Of a stretch of DNA of 18,174 nt, positions 7,887-14,856 are shown in pieces. Below the pieces are notes generated by a model. That model saw only the letters and a program-made list of their open reading frames with translations. It searched no databases and was not told the DNA's origin. The DNA lies in the NCBI GenBank assembly GCA_002427975.1, contig DIZT01000233.1, positions 1,312 to 19,485 on the forward strand. Reading direction: 5' to 3'. The first letter of the stretch is position 1, and the number at the start of each line of letters is the position of its first letter. This DNA is from Micrococcaceae bacterium UBA6021. GTDB taxonomy: Bacteria; Actinomycetota; Actinomycetes; Actinomycetales; Micrococcaceae. A program made the position numbers and the translations under genes.

Positions 7887-7912
7887 GGCAACAAGTGTTG
7901 CCCGTGAGGCAA
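7887..7912. promoter_or_regulatory. Nested palindromic operator upstream of the symporter
   Basis: GGCAACA-AG-TGTTGCC (7887-7902) is an inverted repeat with 7-bp arms. It overlaps TTGCC-CGTGA-GGCAA (7898-7912), which has 5-bp arms, so three GGCAA half-sites alternate in orientation over 26 bases. The cluster sits between divergent genes and next to the XRE-cupin gene, whose product is the likely binder. Confidence 0.55.
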
Positions 7913-8023
7913 TATTTGAGGAATTCTTCCTCCCCATTCCCCAAAGAGCAGCGGAATACCGGCTTCCCCAGCAGCGCCGCCGGCATTCGAGCCACGCTGC
8001 AGATCAGCTCCAAGGAGCCCCAA

Positions 8024-9547
8024 ATGGACGCTAACTTCGTCAACATTGCCATCGTGGTGGTGTACCTCATCGCCATGCTGGCCTTCGGCTGGTGGGGCAA
8101 GTCCCGCACCAAGAACAACAGCGACTTCCTCGTGGCCGGCCGCCGCCTGGGCCCGTTCCTCTACACGGGCACCATGGCCGCCGTCGTCCTGGGCGGCGCC
8201 TCCACCGTCGGCGGCGTTGGCCTCGGCTACAAGTTCGGCATCTCCGGAATGTGGCTCGTGGTGGCCATCGGCTCGGGCGTGCTGCTGCTGAGCCTCCTCT
8301 TCGCCGGCACCATCCAGAAGCTGAAGATCTACACCGTCTCCCAGATGCTCACCCTTCGCTACGGCAGCAAGGCCACGCAGACCTCCGGCATCGTGATGCT
8401 TGCGTACACGCTCATGCTCTGCGCCACGTCCACCGGCGCCTACGCCACGATCTTCGTGGTCCTCTTCGGCTGGGAGCGCTGGCTGGCCATCGCCATCGGC
8501 GGAGCCATCGTCCTGGTCTACTCCACCATCGGCGGCATGTGGTCCATCACCCTTGCGGACCAGGTGCAGTTCGTCATCAAGACCGTGGGCATCTTCGCCC
8601 TCATGCTTCCCTTCACGCTCAACGCAGCAGGCGGCCTCGACGGAGTCCGCAGCCGCGTCGAAGCCAGCTTCTTCCAGATCGACGGCATCGGCATCCAGAC
8701 CATCATCACTTACTTCGTGGTCTACACCCTGGGCCTGCTGATCGGCCAGGACATCTGGCAGCGCGTCTTCACCGCCAAGACCCCCACGGTCGCCCGGTGG
8801 GGCGGCGCCACGGCCGGCGTCTACTGCATCCTCTACGGCGTGGCCGGCGCGCTCATCGGCCTCGCCGCCCGCGTGGCCCTGCCCGCCATTGACGTTGCCA
8901 ACCTCGGCAAGGACGTTGTCTACGCCGAGGTGGCTACGCACATCCTGCCCATCGGCATCGGCGGTCTGGTTCTTGCCGCGGCCGTCGCAGCCATGATGTC
9001 CACCGCTTCCGGCGCCCTGATCGCCGCAGCCACCGTTGCCCGCGCCGACGTCCTGCCGTTCGTCGCCAGCTGGTTCGGTAAGGACATCAATACCGATGAC
9101 ACCGACAACCCCGAGCACGACGTCAAGGCCAACCGGCGCTGGGTCCTGGCTCTCGGCGTCGTGGCCATCCTGATCGCCATCATCACCAAGGACGTGGTTG
9201 CTGCGCTGACCATCGCGTACGACATCCTGGTGGGCGGGCTCCTGGTGGCCATCCTCGGCGGGCTGGTGTGGAAGCGCGGCACCGGCCTGGCCGCAGCGGC
9301 CTCCATGGCGGTGGGCTCAGTGGTCACGCTCGGCACCATGATTGTGCTGGAGATCAACGCCAAGGCACCGCTCGACGGTGTCTTCGCCAACGAGCCGATC
9401 TACTTCGGCCTGATCTGCTCGGCCGTGGTGTACGTGGCGGTCTCGCTGCTCACCAAACCCACGGACCCCCAGGTCATGCGCAACTGGGTCCGGCGCGTCG
9501 CCGGCCAGGACAACGAGGAAATTCCGGTGCGGGTTCCCGCCGCGTAG
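8024..9547 (+). CDS. Sodium:solute symporter family transporter (SSS)
   Basis: The 507-residue integral membrane protein is of SSSF type, with about 13 predicted helices. An early conserved stretch reads SDFLVAGRRLGPFLYTG, typical of the family, followed by glycine-rich helices (GGASTVGGVGLGYKFG) and GLLIGQDIWQRVFTAKTP, a family hallmark before helix 8. The start is ATG at 8024 with AAGGAG six bases before it. The open frame runs back to 7838, but that part is not membrane-like and lacks a ribosome site. It should import a small organic solute with Na+. Position opposite the XRE-cupin gene and near the ureohydrolase suggests a guanidino compound, polyamine or basic amino acid. The substrate is inferred from context only. 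Confidence 0.92.
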   Translation: MDANFVNIAIVVVYLIAMLAFGWWGKSRTKNNSDFLVAGRRLGPFLYTGTMAAVVLGGASTVGGVGLGYKFGISGMWLVVAIGSGVLLLSLLFAGTIQKLKIYTVSQMLTLRYGSKATQTSGIVMLAYTLMLCATSTGAYATIFVVLFGWERWLAIAIGGAIVLVYSTIGGMWSITLADQVQFVIKTVGIFALMLPFTLNAAGGLDGVRSRVEASFFQIDGIGIQTIITYFVVYTLGLLIGQDIWQRVFTAKTPTVARWGGATAGVYCILYGVAGALIGLAARVALPAIDVANLGKDVVYAEVATHILPIGIGGLVLAAAVAAMMSTASGALIAAATVARADVLPFVASWFGKDINTDDTDNPEHDVKANRRWVLALGVVAILIAIITKDVVAALTIAYDILVGGLLVAILGGLVWKRGTGLAAAASMAVGSVVTLGTMIVLEINAKAPLDGVFANEPIYFGLICSAVVYVAVSLLTKPTDPQVMRNWVRRVAGQDNEEIPVRVPAA

Positions 9548-9577
9548 GGATCCCGACCGGCTCGATCGCCGCAGAGT

Positions 9578-9631
9578 ACGACGGCGGCACCTCCCCTTCG
9601 CTTTCCAGCGAACCGGAGGTGCCGCCGTCGT
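9578..9631. terminator. Large two-tier hairpin terminator
   Basis: Two perfect 17-base arms (9578-9594 and 9615-9631) enclose a second 6-bp stem (TTCGCT/AGCGAA, 9597-9612) with a 4-base loop. It lies between the tail-to-tail ends of the symporter gene and the acidic-protein gene and probably ends both transcripts. There is only a short T-rich stretch on either side. Confidence 0.8.
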
Positions 9632-9636
9632 GCGTT

Positions 9637-9861
9637 CTATTCAGTTCCGCGGAACTCGTCATCATCCAGCGGAACCACGCGCTCCTCGGCGTCGACTTCG
9701 ACCGGGGGCGTGGGAACCACCACTTCTTCGGCGTCCAGGAATTCGTCCTCCGCGTCCCAGTCGTCTTCGCTGACCGGTACGTCCTCTGCGTAGTCGTACG
9801 CGGGATCCGATTCAACAGAATCGAGGTGCGGCATGTCCGGGTGCTGACCGGTGGTGTTCAT
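9637..9861 (-). CDS. Small, strongly acidic hypothetical protein (74 aa)
   Basis: I do not recognise a family. The 74 residues include 26 Asp/Glu, very few basic residues and no membrane segment. The composition is low-complexity, for example VSEDDWDAEDEF, and suggests a disordered cytoplasmic protein or a polyanionic mimic or metal-binding peptide. The gene is supported by an excellent ribosome site (GGAGGT, six bases before the ATG) and by lying exactly between a terminator and a divergent promoter region. It is transcribed away from the ferritin-like/VIT1 gene. Its function is unknown. Confidence 0.7.
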   Translation of the reverse strand: MNTTGQHPDMPHLDSVESDPAYDYAEDVPVSEDDWDAEDEFLDAEEVVVPTPPVEVDAEERVVPLDDDEFRGTE

Positions 9862-9992
9862 GATTCGACCTCCGTTTGTTCGCCTGACGTGTATTGTCTG
9901 TGGGCGCCGGCGGACGCCACTCTTTCATCACAGCACCGCCGGTCAGCCGGGTCAAGGGTCCGCGCAACCCGCACGGTGGCACCCGGTGGACC

Positions 9993-10061
9993 GGCGGATT
10001 TTGAGGGCAACCGAAACTCCGCAGTGAGGGCATCCAGCCGAAAATCCGCGGAATTCCGCGG
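9993..10061. repeat. Cluster of AANTCCGCNG elements with a 16-bp palindrome
   Basis: The 256-bp gap between the acidic gene and the VIT1-fusion gene holds three direct copies of AANTCCGCRG (10015-10024, 10042-10051, 10052-10061) and one near copy in inverse orientation (9993-10002). The last two copies create the perfect palindrome CCGCGGAATTCCGCGG (10046-10061). GCGGATTTT (9994-10002) also pairs with AAAATCCGC (10041-10049). TGAGGGCA is repeated at 10002-10009 and 10025-10032. This may be an operator array for the VIT1-fusion gene or a short dispersed repeat. I see no clear -10/-35 elsewhere in the gap. Confidence 0.5.
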
Positions 10062-10117
10062 TAAGCTGGGCCGTGCAATGGGGCAGAACCATGCCCCATC
10101 CAGCACAGGAGCCTTGC

Positions 10118-11257
10118 GTGTCTCAGCACCCTCATCCGAGCCAAAACCAGCCCTCGGAACCCAGCCAGTCCGGACGGCAGGCCACGTCGGCCGACCACCG
10201 CCGGTGGCGCCAATATCTGGCGGACGAACGCGCAGAAGCTGCCGTCTACCGCGATCTCGCCCAGAACCGCGACGGCGAAGAACGCGCCATCCTGCTGGCC
10301 CTCGCCGAAGCCGAGGGACGGCACGAGGCCCACTGGCTGCGGCTCCTCGGCGAACACGCCGGCAGGGCCCGGCCGGCATCACTCCGAAGCCAGATCCTGG
10401 GCTTCCTTGCCCGCCACTTCGGCTCCGTCTTCGTCCTCGCCCTCGCCCAGCGCGCTGAAGGCCGCTCCCCCTACGCCATGGATCCCAATGCAACGGCCGC
10501 TATGGCTGCAGACGAACAGATCCATGAGGAAGTGGTCCGCGGCCTGGCAACCCGTGGCCGCAACCGGCTGGCCGGCACGTTCCGGGCCGCCGTCTTCGGC
10601 GCCAATGACGGCCTGGTCAGCAACTTGTCGCTGGTGATGGGCATGGCCGCGTCCGGTGTGGCCAGCGGCGTGGTGCTGCTCAGCGGCGTGGCGGGGCTCC
10701 TCGCCGGTGCCATGTCCATGGCAGCCGGCGAATTTGTCTCCGTGCGGTCCCAGCGCGAGCTCCTGGCAGCCACGCGCCCCACGCAGATCACCCTCGCGGC
10801 CGCCCCGAAACTGGACATCGAACACAACGAGCTGCTGCTGGTCTACCTGGCGCGCGGGATGTCCCATCAAGCGGCCGAACACCGTGTGGCCGAACGCATG
10901 GGCTTGCTGAGCTGCGACTGCGATCCCAGCCTGTCGCTCCAGCCCGAGCTGCCGGAGGCAGTTGACCAGCATGAGGCTGTAGGCACCGCGTGGGGGGCGG
11001 CACTGTCCAGCTTCTGCTTCTTCGCTTCCGGCGCCGTGGTCCCCATCCTGCCGTTCCTGTGCGGCCTGACCGGGGTGACCGCGCTGGTGGTGGCCGCGGC
11101 CCTGGTGGGGCTGGCGCTGCTGGTCACCGGCGGAATCGTGGGCCTGCTGTCCGGGACGTCGCCGCTGACGCGCGGGTTGCGCCAACTGGGCATCGGCCTG
11201 GGGGCCGCCGCCGTGACCTACGTTCTGGGGCTCGCCTTCGGCACCGTGATGGGTTAG
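10118..11257 (+). CDS. Ferritin-like domain fused to VIT1/CCC1-type metal transporter
   Basis: The 379-residue protein has a hydrophilic N-terminal ferritin-like (rubrerythrin-type) part at about residues 25-145. This is rich in Glu/His at helix-repeat spacing (ADERAEAAVYRDLA, EAEGRHEAHW, ADEQIHEEVV). A VIT1/CCC1 membrane domain follows at about 150-379. The VIT part shows FGANDGLVSNLSLVMGMA and MSMAAGEFVSVRSQRE, the first two helices with the metal-path residues, then a cytoplasmic metal-binding segment and three further helices. Family members move Fe2+ or Mn2+ out of the cytoplasm or into stores. The GTG at 10118 is chosen because AGGAG lies six bases before it. An in-frame ATG at 10091 is the alternative. 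Confidence 0.9.
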   Translation: MSQHPHPSQNQPSEPSQSGRQATSADHRRWRQYLADERAEAAVYRDLAQNRDGEERAILLALAEAEGRHEAHWLRLLGEHAGRARPASLRSQILGFLARHFGSVFVLALAQRAEGRSPYAMDPNATAAMAADEQIHEEVVRGLATRGRNRLAGTFRAAVFGANDGLVSNLSLVMGMAASGVASGVVLLSGVAGLLAGAMSMAAGEFVSVRSQRELLAATRPTQITLAAAPKLDIEHNELLLVYLARGMSHQAAEHRVAERMGLLSCDCDPSLSLQPELPEAVDQHEAVGTAWGAALSSFCFFASGAVVPILPFLCGLTGVTALVVAAALVGLALLVTGGIVGLLSGTSPLTRGLRQLGIGLGAAAVTYVLGLAFGTVMG

Positions 11258-11281
11258 CAGGCGCCTCCGGCCACGAAAGAG

Positions 11282-12415
11282 CTAGCCGCCCAGCACCGCG
11301 AGCGCCTCGTCCACACTGTCCACCAGGAAGATCCGGTCCTCCATGGCCCGTCCGGCAGCCAAACGCTGGAGCATGGGCCACGCAGGATACTCGTGCTCCC
11401 AGTGCCGCCGGCCAACCAGCACCATCGGCGTCACGGCTTCGCGGGCGCTGTAGTAGTTCTCGCAGGCGTCCTGGAAAATTTCCTGCACGGTACCGGCCGC
11501 TCCGGGCAGGAAGATGATGCCGCCGTCGCAGCGTTCCAGCAGGACCGCCTCGCGGATGGCGTTGGCGAAGTACTTGGCGATGTGGGTGGCAAAGTAGTTG
11601 GGCGGCTCGTGCCCGTAGAACCAGGTGGGGATTCCCAGCGACGGCGTTCCGCCCGGATAACGTTCGACGACGGCGGCCGCCTCCCGCGCCCACGCGGACA
11701 CCGAGGGGCGGAACCCCGGGACGGATCCAAGCCCGGCCAGTGCCGCCGTGAACTCCGGGTGCGGAACGTGGCTGAGATACGCGCCGAGGTTGGCCGCTTC
11801 CATGGCGCCCGGGCCGCCGCCGGTCACCACCATCCGCCCGGTCAGCGCCAGGAGCCTGCCGAGCTCGGCTGCCTGGACGAACTCCGGGGTGCCACGCTGT
11901 GCGGCGTGTCCGCCCATCACGCCGACGGTGGTGCGGCCGGCGTGGAGGTCCGAGTGGGTGAACTCATCCAGGGCGTCGCCGATCGCGTGGTCATGCAGCG
12001 CCGAGGCCAGGGTGGCGTCCAGCCGGTTGCGCTGCCCCGCGCGGATGCTCCACTGGTACACCAGGGCGTCAGGCAGCTCCTCGTAGGGCGCATTGTCCAG
12101 GCCCGCATACAGTTCCTGGGGCGAATAGAGCCGGGCCCGGTAGGGATCGAACGGCACATCCTGCAACCTGGGGAAGATCAGGGAGCCCCGGCGACGCAGC
12201 CCCGCTTCGACCCCCTGGTCGAAAGTACACCCCAGGAAAATGGCACCTTCCACGTCCAGGGTTTCCAGCGCCGCCTTCCGGCCGCGCAGATCCAGGGACT
12301 GGGCGTGCCAGCCGTGCATGGCCACCGCGCCGGCAGCCACCAACCGGTCGAAGGCCTCGAGGCTCTCGACTTCAAGGGTCCGCGGGCTGGGGACAAGGCC
12401 GCCGGAGGGGTTCAT
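11282..12415 (-). CDS. LOG-family (lysine-decarboxylase-like) nucleotide-binding protein
   Basis: The 377-residue protein has a C-terminal Rossmann-type LOG domain from about residue 160. It carries VTGGGPGAMEAANLGA (197-212) and LPGAAGTVQEIFQ (303-315), the latter corresponding to the PGGxGTxxE nucleotide/phosphoribose motif with Ala306 for the second Gly. About 150 N-terminal residues precede it, making it nearly twice the size of cytokinin-activating LOG enzymes. It is therefore closer to the long bacterial forms that cleave nucleoside 5'-monophosphates to base and ribose 5-phosphate. It starts 10 bp after the stop of the SRPBCC gene, without a strong ribosome site, which suggests coupling. 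The substrate is not evident. Confidence 0.85.
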   Translation of the reverse strand: MNPSGGLVPSPRTLEVESLEAFDRLVAAGAVAMHGWHAQSLDLRGRKAALETLDVEGAIFLGCTFDQGVEAGLRRRGSLIFPRLQDVPFDPYRARLYSPQELYAGLDNAPYEELPDALVYQWSIRAGQRNRLDATLASALHDHAIGDALDEFTHSDLHAGRTTVGVMGGHAAQRGTPEFVQAAELGRLLALTGRMVVTGGGPGAMEAANLGAYLSHVPHPEFTAALAGLGSVPGFRPSVSAWAREAAAVVERYPGGTPSLGIPTWFYGHEPPNYFATHIAKYFANAIREAVLLERCDGGIIFLPGAAGTVQEIFQDACENYYSAREAVTPMVLVGRRHWEHEYPAWPMLQRLAAGRAMEDRIFLVDSVDEALAVLGG

Positions 12416-12425
12416 GCCGCGGGCT

Positions 12426-12896
12426 CTAGCGTGCCACTCCGGCTGCGCCGGTCACATGCTCTTCCAGCCTTGCCAGGGTCTTTTCGATGCTCACGGGGTG
12501 GCGGCGCAGGTACCCGGCCAGTCGGAGGAAAACCTTGCCACGGACCTCCCTGGCGTCCCATTGTTCGGTGACGCGCGTGCCGGCAGTACCGTCGGCGCCG
12601 GTGGCCGGTTCCAGAATGTACCGCCAGACGTGCCCGTAGAAATGGCGCCAGGCGATGCGCCGGCCTTCCTCGAACTCGGAGACGGTGTTCAGGATCCTGT
12701 AGTCCACTTTCATGTTCATTTCCATGCCGAACCGGGCACCGAGGCCCAGCCGCTCCGGGCCGCGCGGCTGGGCACCCTTCACCGTGCCGGAACCGTCGAT
12801 CACACTGTGCAGCGCAGGATTGGCCAGCACCTCGAAGATCACTTCGGGCGGGGCCGCGATGAAGCGTTCACGGGACACGAGGTATCGGTTGTTCAT
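12426..12896 (-). CDS. SRPBCC (START/Bet v1-like) family protein
   Basis: The 156-residue protein begins NNRYLVSRERFIAAPPEVIFEVLANPALHSVIDGSG, the typical first strand and helix of polyketide-cyclase/SRPBCC domains. The strand pattern continues through RIAWRHFYGHVWRYILEP and a long C-terminal helix (VSIEKTLARLEEHV). It is a single-domain helix-grip protein that would bind a hydrophobic ligand; members range from aromatic cyclases to uncharacterised stress proteins. It is first in a two-gene minus-strand unit with the LOG protein. A G-run lies just before the ATG. No catalytic residues can be assigned. Confidence 0.85.
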   Translation of the reverse strand: MNNRYLVSRERFIAAPPEVIFEVLANPALHSVIDGSGTVKGAQPRGPERLGLGARFGMEMNMKVDYRILNTVSEFEEGRRIAWRHFYGHVWRYILEPATGADGTAGTRVTEQWDAREVRGKVFLRLAGYLRRHPVSIEKTLARLEEHVTGAAGVAR

Positions 12897-12995
12897 CCCC
12901 CCAGCCTAGGACCACGCGCACGAATGAGCTGGCCAACGTAGCCGCGGTGGTCCGGCGTGGCACCGGACGCATAGTGCAACGGCGTGGTTGCAGCC

Positions 12996-13023
12996 TTGAC
13001 CGCCAAAGACCGGCTGATATCAT
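12996..13023 (+). promoter_or_regulatory. Promoter of the GntR-iolB operon
   Basis: TTGACC (12996-13001) and TATCAT (13018-13023) are separated by 16 bases. They lie about 10 bases upstream of the palindromic operator, so the operator covers the likely transcription start. Confidence 0.55.
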
Positions 13024-13033
13024 CAACTAAGGC

Positions 13034-13065
13034 AGTATGTCCTATCAAGCGAACATACTAGGACA
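13034..13065. promoter_or_regulatory. IolR-like operator: two nested inverted repeats
   Basis: AGTATGT (13034-13040) pairs with ACATACT (13053-13059). TGTCCTA (13038-13044) pairs with TAGGACA (13059-13065). TGTCCTATCA agrees at 9 of 10 positions with KGWCHTRACA, the site I recall for corynebacterial IolR. The site lies between the promoter and the GntR gene, implying autoregulation and control of iolB. Confidence 0.65.
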
Positions 13066-13125
13066 AGGATGCCCACCCGCGCCTCGGGCGGGCACCAGCT
13101 TCCGGCACGGAACGAGGAACATCTA

Positions 13126-13866
13126 GTGGCGAATCAACTTGGTCTCAACATCGACCGCTCCTCGCCTGTCCCCCTGTACCACCAGGTGGTACAGGGAATC
13201 GAGGCCGCCATCCACAGCGGAATCCTGGAACCCGGCAGCCGGCTGGAGAACGAGATCAATCTCGCGGCCCAGCTGAACCTGTCCCGGCCCACCATGCGCA
13301 AGGCCATGGATGAACTGGTCCGCTCGGGGCTGCTGGTCCGCAAGCGCGGCGTGGGCACCCAGGTGGTCTCCAGCCAGGTCCGCCGCCCCCTGGAGCTCTC
13401 CAGCCTGTTCGATGACCTCTCCAATAATGGCAAGAAGCCCACCACCCAGGTGTTGACCTTCTCCCATATGGAGGCCGACGCGGCTACGCTCGCCACCCTC
13501 CAACTGCCGGCCGGCTCCAAGGTTTACCATTTCACCCGGCTGCGGAAAGTGGGCGGTAAGCCCCTTGCCCTGATGGAGAACTGGGTCCGGGACGACATCG
13601 CCAGCATGGACGAGGCCATGCTGGCTTCTGAGGGCCTCTACGCCATACTCCGCCGGGGCGGCGTCAACTTCCGGCTGGCCTCGCAAAGAATCGGCGCGAT
13701 GATCGCCAATGACTACCAGGCGCGCCTGCTGGAGGCCGAGGTCAACTCCGCCCTGGTCACCATGGAGCGCACTGCAACAGACGACGCCGGACGGCGGGTA
13801 GAAACCGGACACCACGTGTACCGGGCAGATTCGTACAGCTTTGAAATGACACTCGTACAGCGATAG
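13126..13866 (+). CDS. GntR-family regulator with UTRA domain, IolR-like
   Basis: The 246-residue protein belongs to the HutC/UTRA branch of GntR. The winged helix covers about residues 13-80 (PLYHQVVQGIEAAI, then ENEINLAAQLNLSRPTMRKAMDELVRSGLLVRKRGVGTQV). The UTRA ligand domain covers about 100-243. GTG at 13126 is chosen as start because GAGGAA lies six bases before it. An ATG at 13069 would add 19 unlikely residues and has poor spacing. It is followed 16 bp later by iolB, and an inositol-type operator lies upstream, so control of inositol catabolism is inferred. The ligand would be an inositol or a pathway intermediate. Confidence 0.88.
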   Translation: MANQLGLNIDRSSPVPLYHQVVQGIEAAIHSGILEPGSRLENEINLAAQLNLSRPTMRKAMDELVRSGLLVRKRGVGTQVVSSQVRRPLELSSLFDDLSNNGKKPTTQVLTFSHMEADAATLATLQLPAGSKVYHFTRLRKVGGKPLALMENWVRDDIASMDEAMLASEGLYAILRRGGVNFRLASQRIGAMIANDYQARLLEAEVNSALVTMERTATDDAGRRVETGHHVYRADSYSFEMTLVQR

Positions 13867-13882
13867 CGCAAGGAATATATCA

Positions 13883-14776
13883 ATGACTAACTGGGTCTAC
13901 CCCCTGGGCAGCGCCGCCGACGGCGGTTGGGACATCTCGCTCGGAACCTCGGATTCAACCCTGGCGGTGGCCGGCTGGGCCCACACCGGACTGAAGGTGG
14001 CCACGTTAACCGCAGGTGCCGCCGTCGGGCTCCCGGCAGCGGACGAGGAGCGGATTGTGGTCCCGCTCAACGGCTCCTTCATTGTCTCCGTGGACGGTGA
14101 AGACTATGTCCTGAACGGGCGGACTTCCGTGTTCCACGGCCCCAGCGATGTGCTGTACTCGGGAACGGGCCGTGCCGTCACCGTCAGCTCTGAGGACGGC
14201 GGCAGGTTTGCCGTTGCCACGGCTCCGGCCAAAGCCTCCTACCCCACCCGCCTGGTCACCGCCGCGGAGACACCTGTGGAACTGCGCGGCGCCGGCAACT
14301 GCTCCCGCCAGGTCCACAACTTCGGCACGCCTGCGGCCCTCGAGGCCGACCGGTTCATCGTATGCGAAGTCCTTACTCCTGCCGGAAACTGGTCCTCCTA
14401 CCCTCCGCACAAGCACGATGAGGAAAAGGACGGCGAAACGAACCTCGAGGAGATCTATTACTTCGAGACGCAGGTGGCTGCGGGTTCCGGGGCACCCGCC
14501 GATGCCGATGCCATCGGCTACCAGCGCGTGTACGCCTCGGATGAGCGCCCTATCGACGTTGCCGCCGAGGTCCGCACGGGCGACGTTGTGCTGGTCCCCT
14601 ACGGCTGGCACGGCCCCGCCATGGCGGCCCCCGGCTACGACCTGTACTACCTGAACGTGATGGCCGGCCCCGGCCCGGTCCGTGAATGGCTCATCAGCGA
14701 CGACCCGCACCACGGCTGGGTGCGCCAAAGCTGGGACGGCCAGGACATCGATCCCCGGCTGCCGTTCGGCGCGTAG
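13883..14776 (+). CDS. iolB: 5-deoxy-glucuronate isomerase IolB
   Basis: The 297-residue bicupin enzyme converts 5-deoxy-D-glucuronate to 2-deoxy-5-keto-D-gluconate, midway through myo-inositol breakdown. The metal-binding cupin signature is clear: His176 and His178 in YPPHKHDE, Glu190 in NLEEIYYF, and His243 in YGWHGPAMA. Length and motif order match the family. The start is ATG at 13883 with AAGGAA seven bases before it. The gene lies 16 bp after the GntR gene, so both share one transcript, which ends at the strong hairpin shortly after the stop. The other pathway genes (iolC, iolD, iolE) are not in the window. Confidence 0.95.
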   Translation: MTNWVYPLGSAADGGWDISLGTSDSTLAVAGWAHTGLKVATLTAGAAVGLPAADEERIVVPLNGSFIVSVDGEDYVLNGRTSVFHGPSDVLYSGTGRAVTVSSEDGGRFAVATAPAKASYPTRLVTAAETPVELRGAGNCSRQVHNFGTPAALEADRFIVCEVLTPAGNWSSYPPHKHDEEKDGETNLEEIYYFETQVAAGSGAPADADAIGYQRVYASDERPIDVAAEVRTGDVVLVPYGWHGPAMAAPGYDLYYLNVMAGPGPVREWLISDDPHHGWVRQSWDGQDIDPRLPFGA

Positions 14777-14790
14777 ACAGCCAGAACCCA

Positions 14791-14832
14791 AAAAACTCCC
14801 CTCCGGAAACATGATTCCGGAGGGGAGTTTTT
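14791..14832. terminator. Perfect 18-bp bidirectional terminator
   Basis: Two 18-base arms (14791-14808 and 14815-14832) are exactly complementary, with a 6-base loop. A5 at one end and T5 at the other give a U-tract in both directions. It separates iolB from the convergent dehydrogenase operon. Confidence 0.93.
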
Positions 14833-14856
14833 GCGTGGAACCGCTGCCTGGCTCGC

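Noticed and set aside
7838-8023. Upstream extension of the symporter frame
   Set aside because: The extra 62 residues are not membrane-like, lack a ribosome site and would cover the palindromic operator. AAGGAG before 8024 fixes the start.
7751-9118. 455-codon minus-strand open frame opposite the symporter
   Set aside because: Asp/Gly/His-rich antisense product without domains; the plus-strand symporter explains the region.
10073-10117. Upstream start for the ferritin-like/VIT1 gene
   Set aside because: The GTG at 10118 has AGGAG at ideal spacing. The extension lies directly after the repeat array and has lower support.
11258-11281. Terminator between the convergent VIT1-fusion and LOG genes
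   Set aside because: The 24-base gap has no stem with a T-tract; termination must lie within the coding regions or be Rho-dependent.
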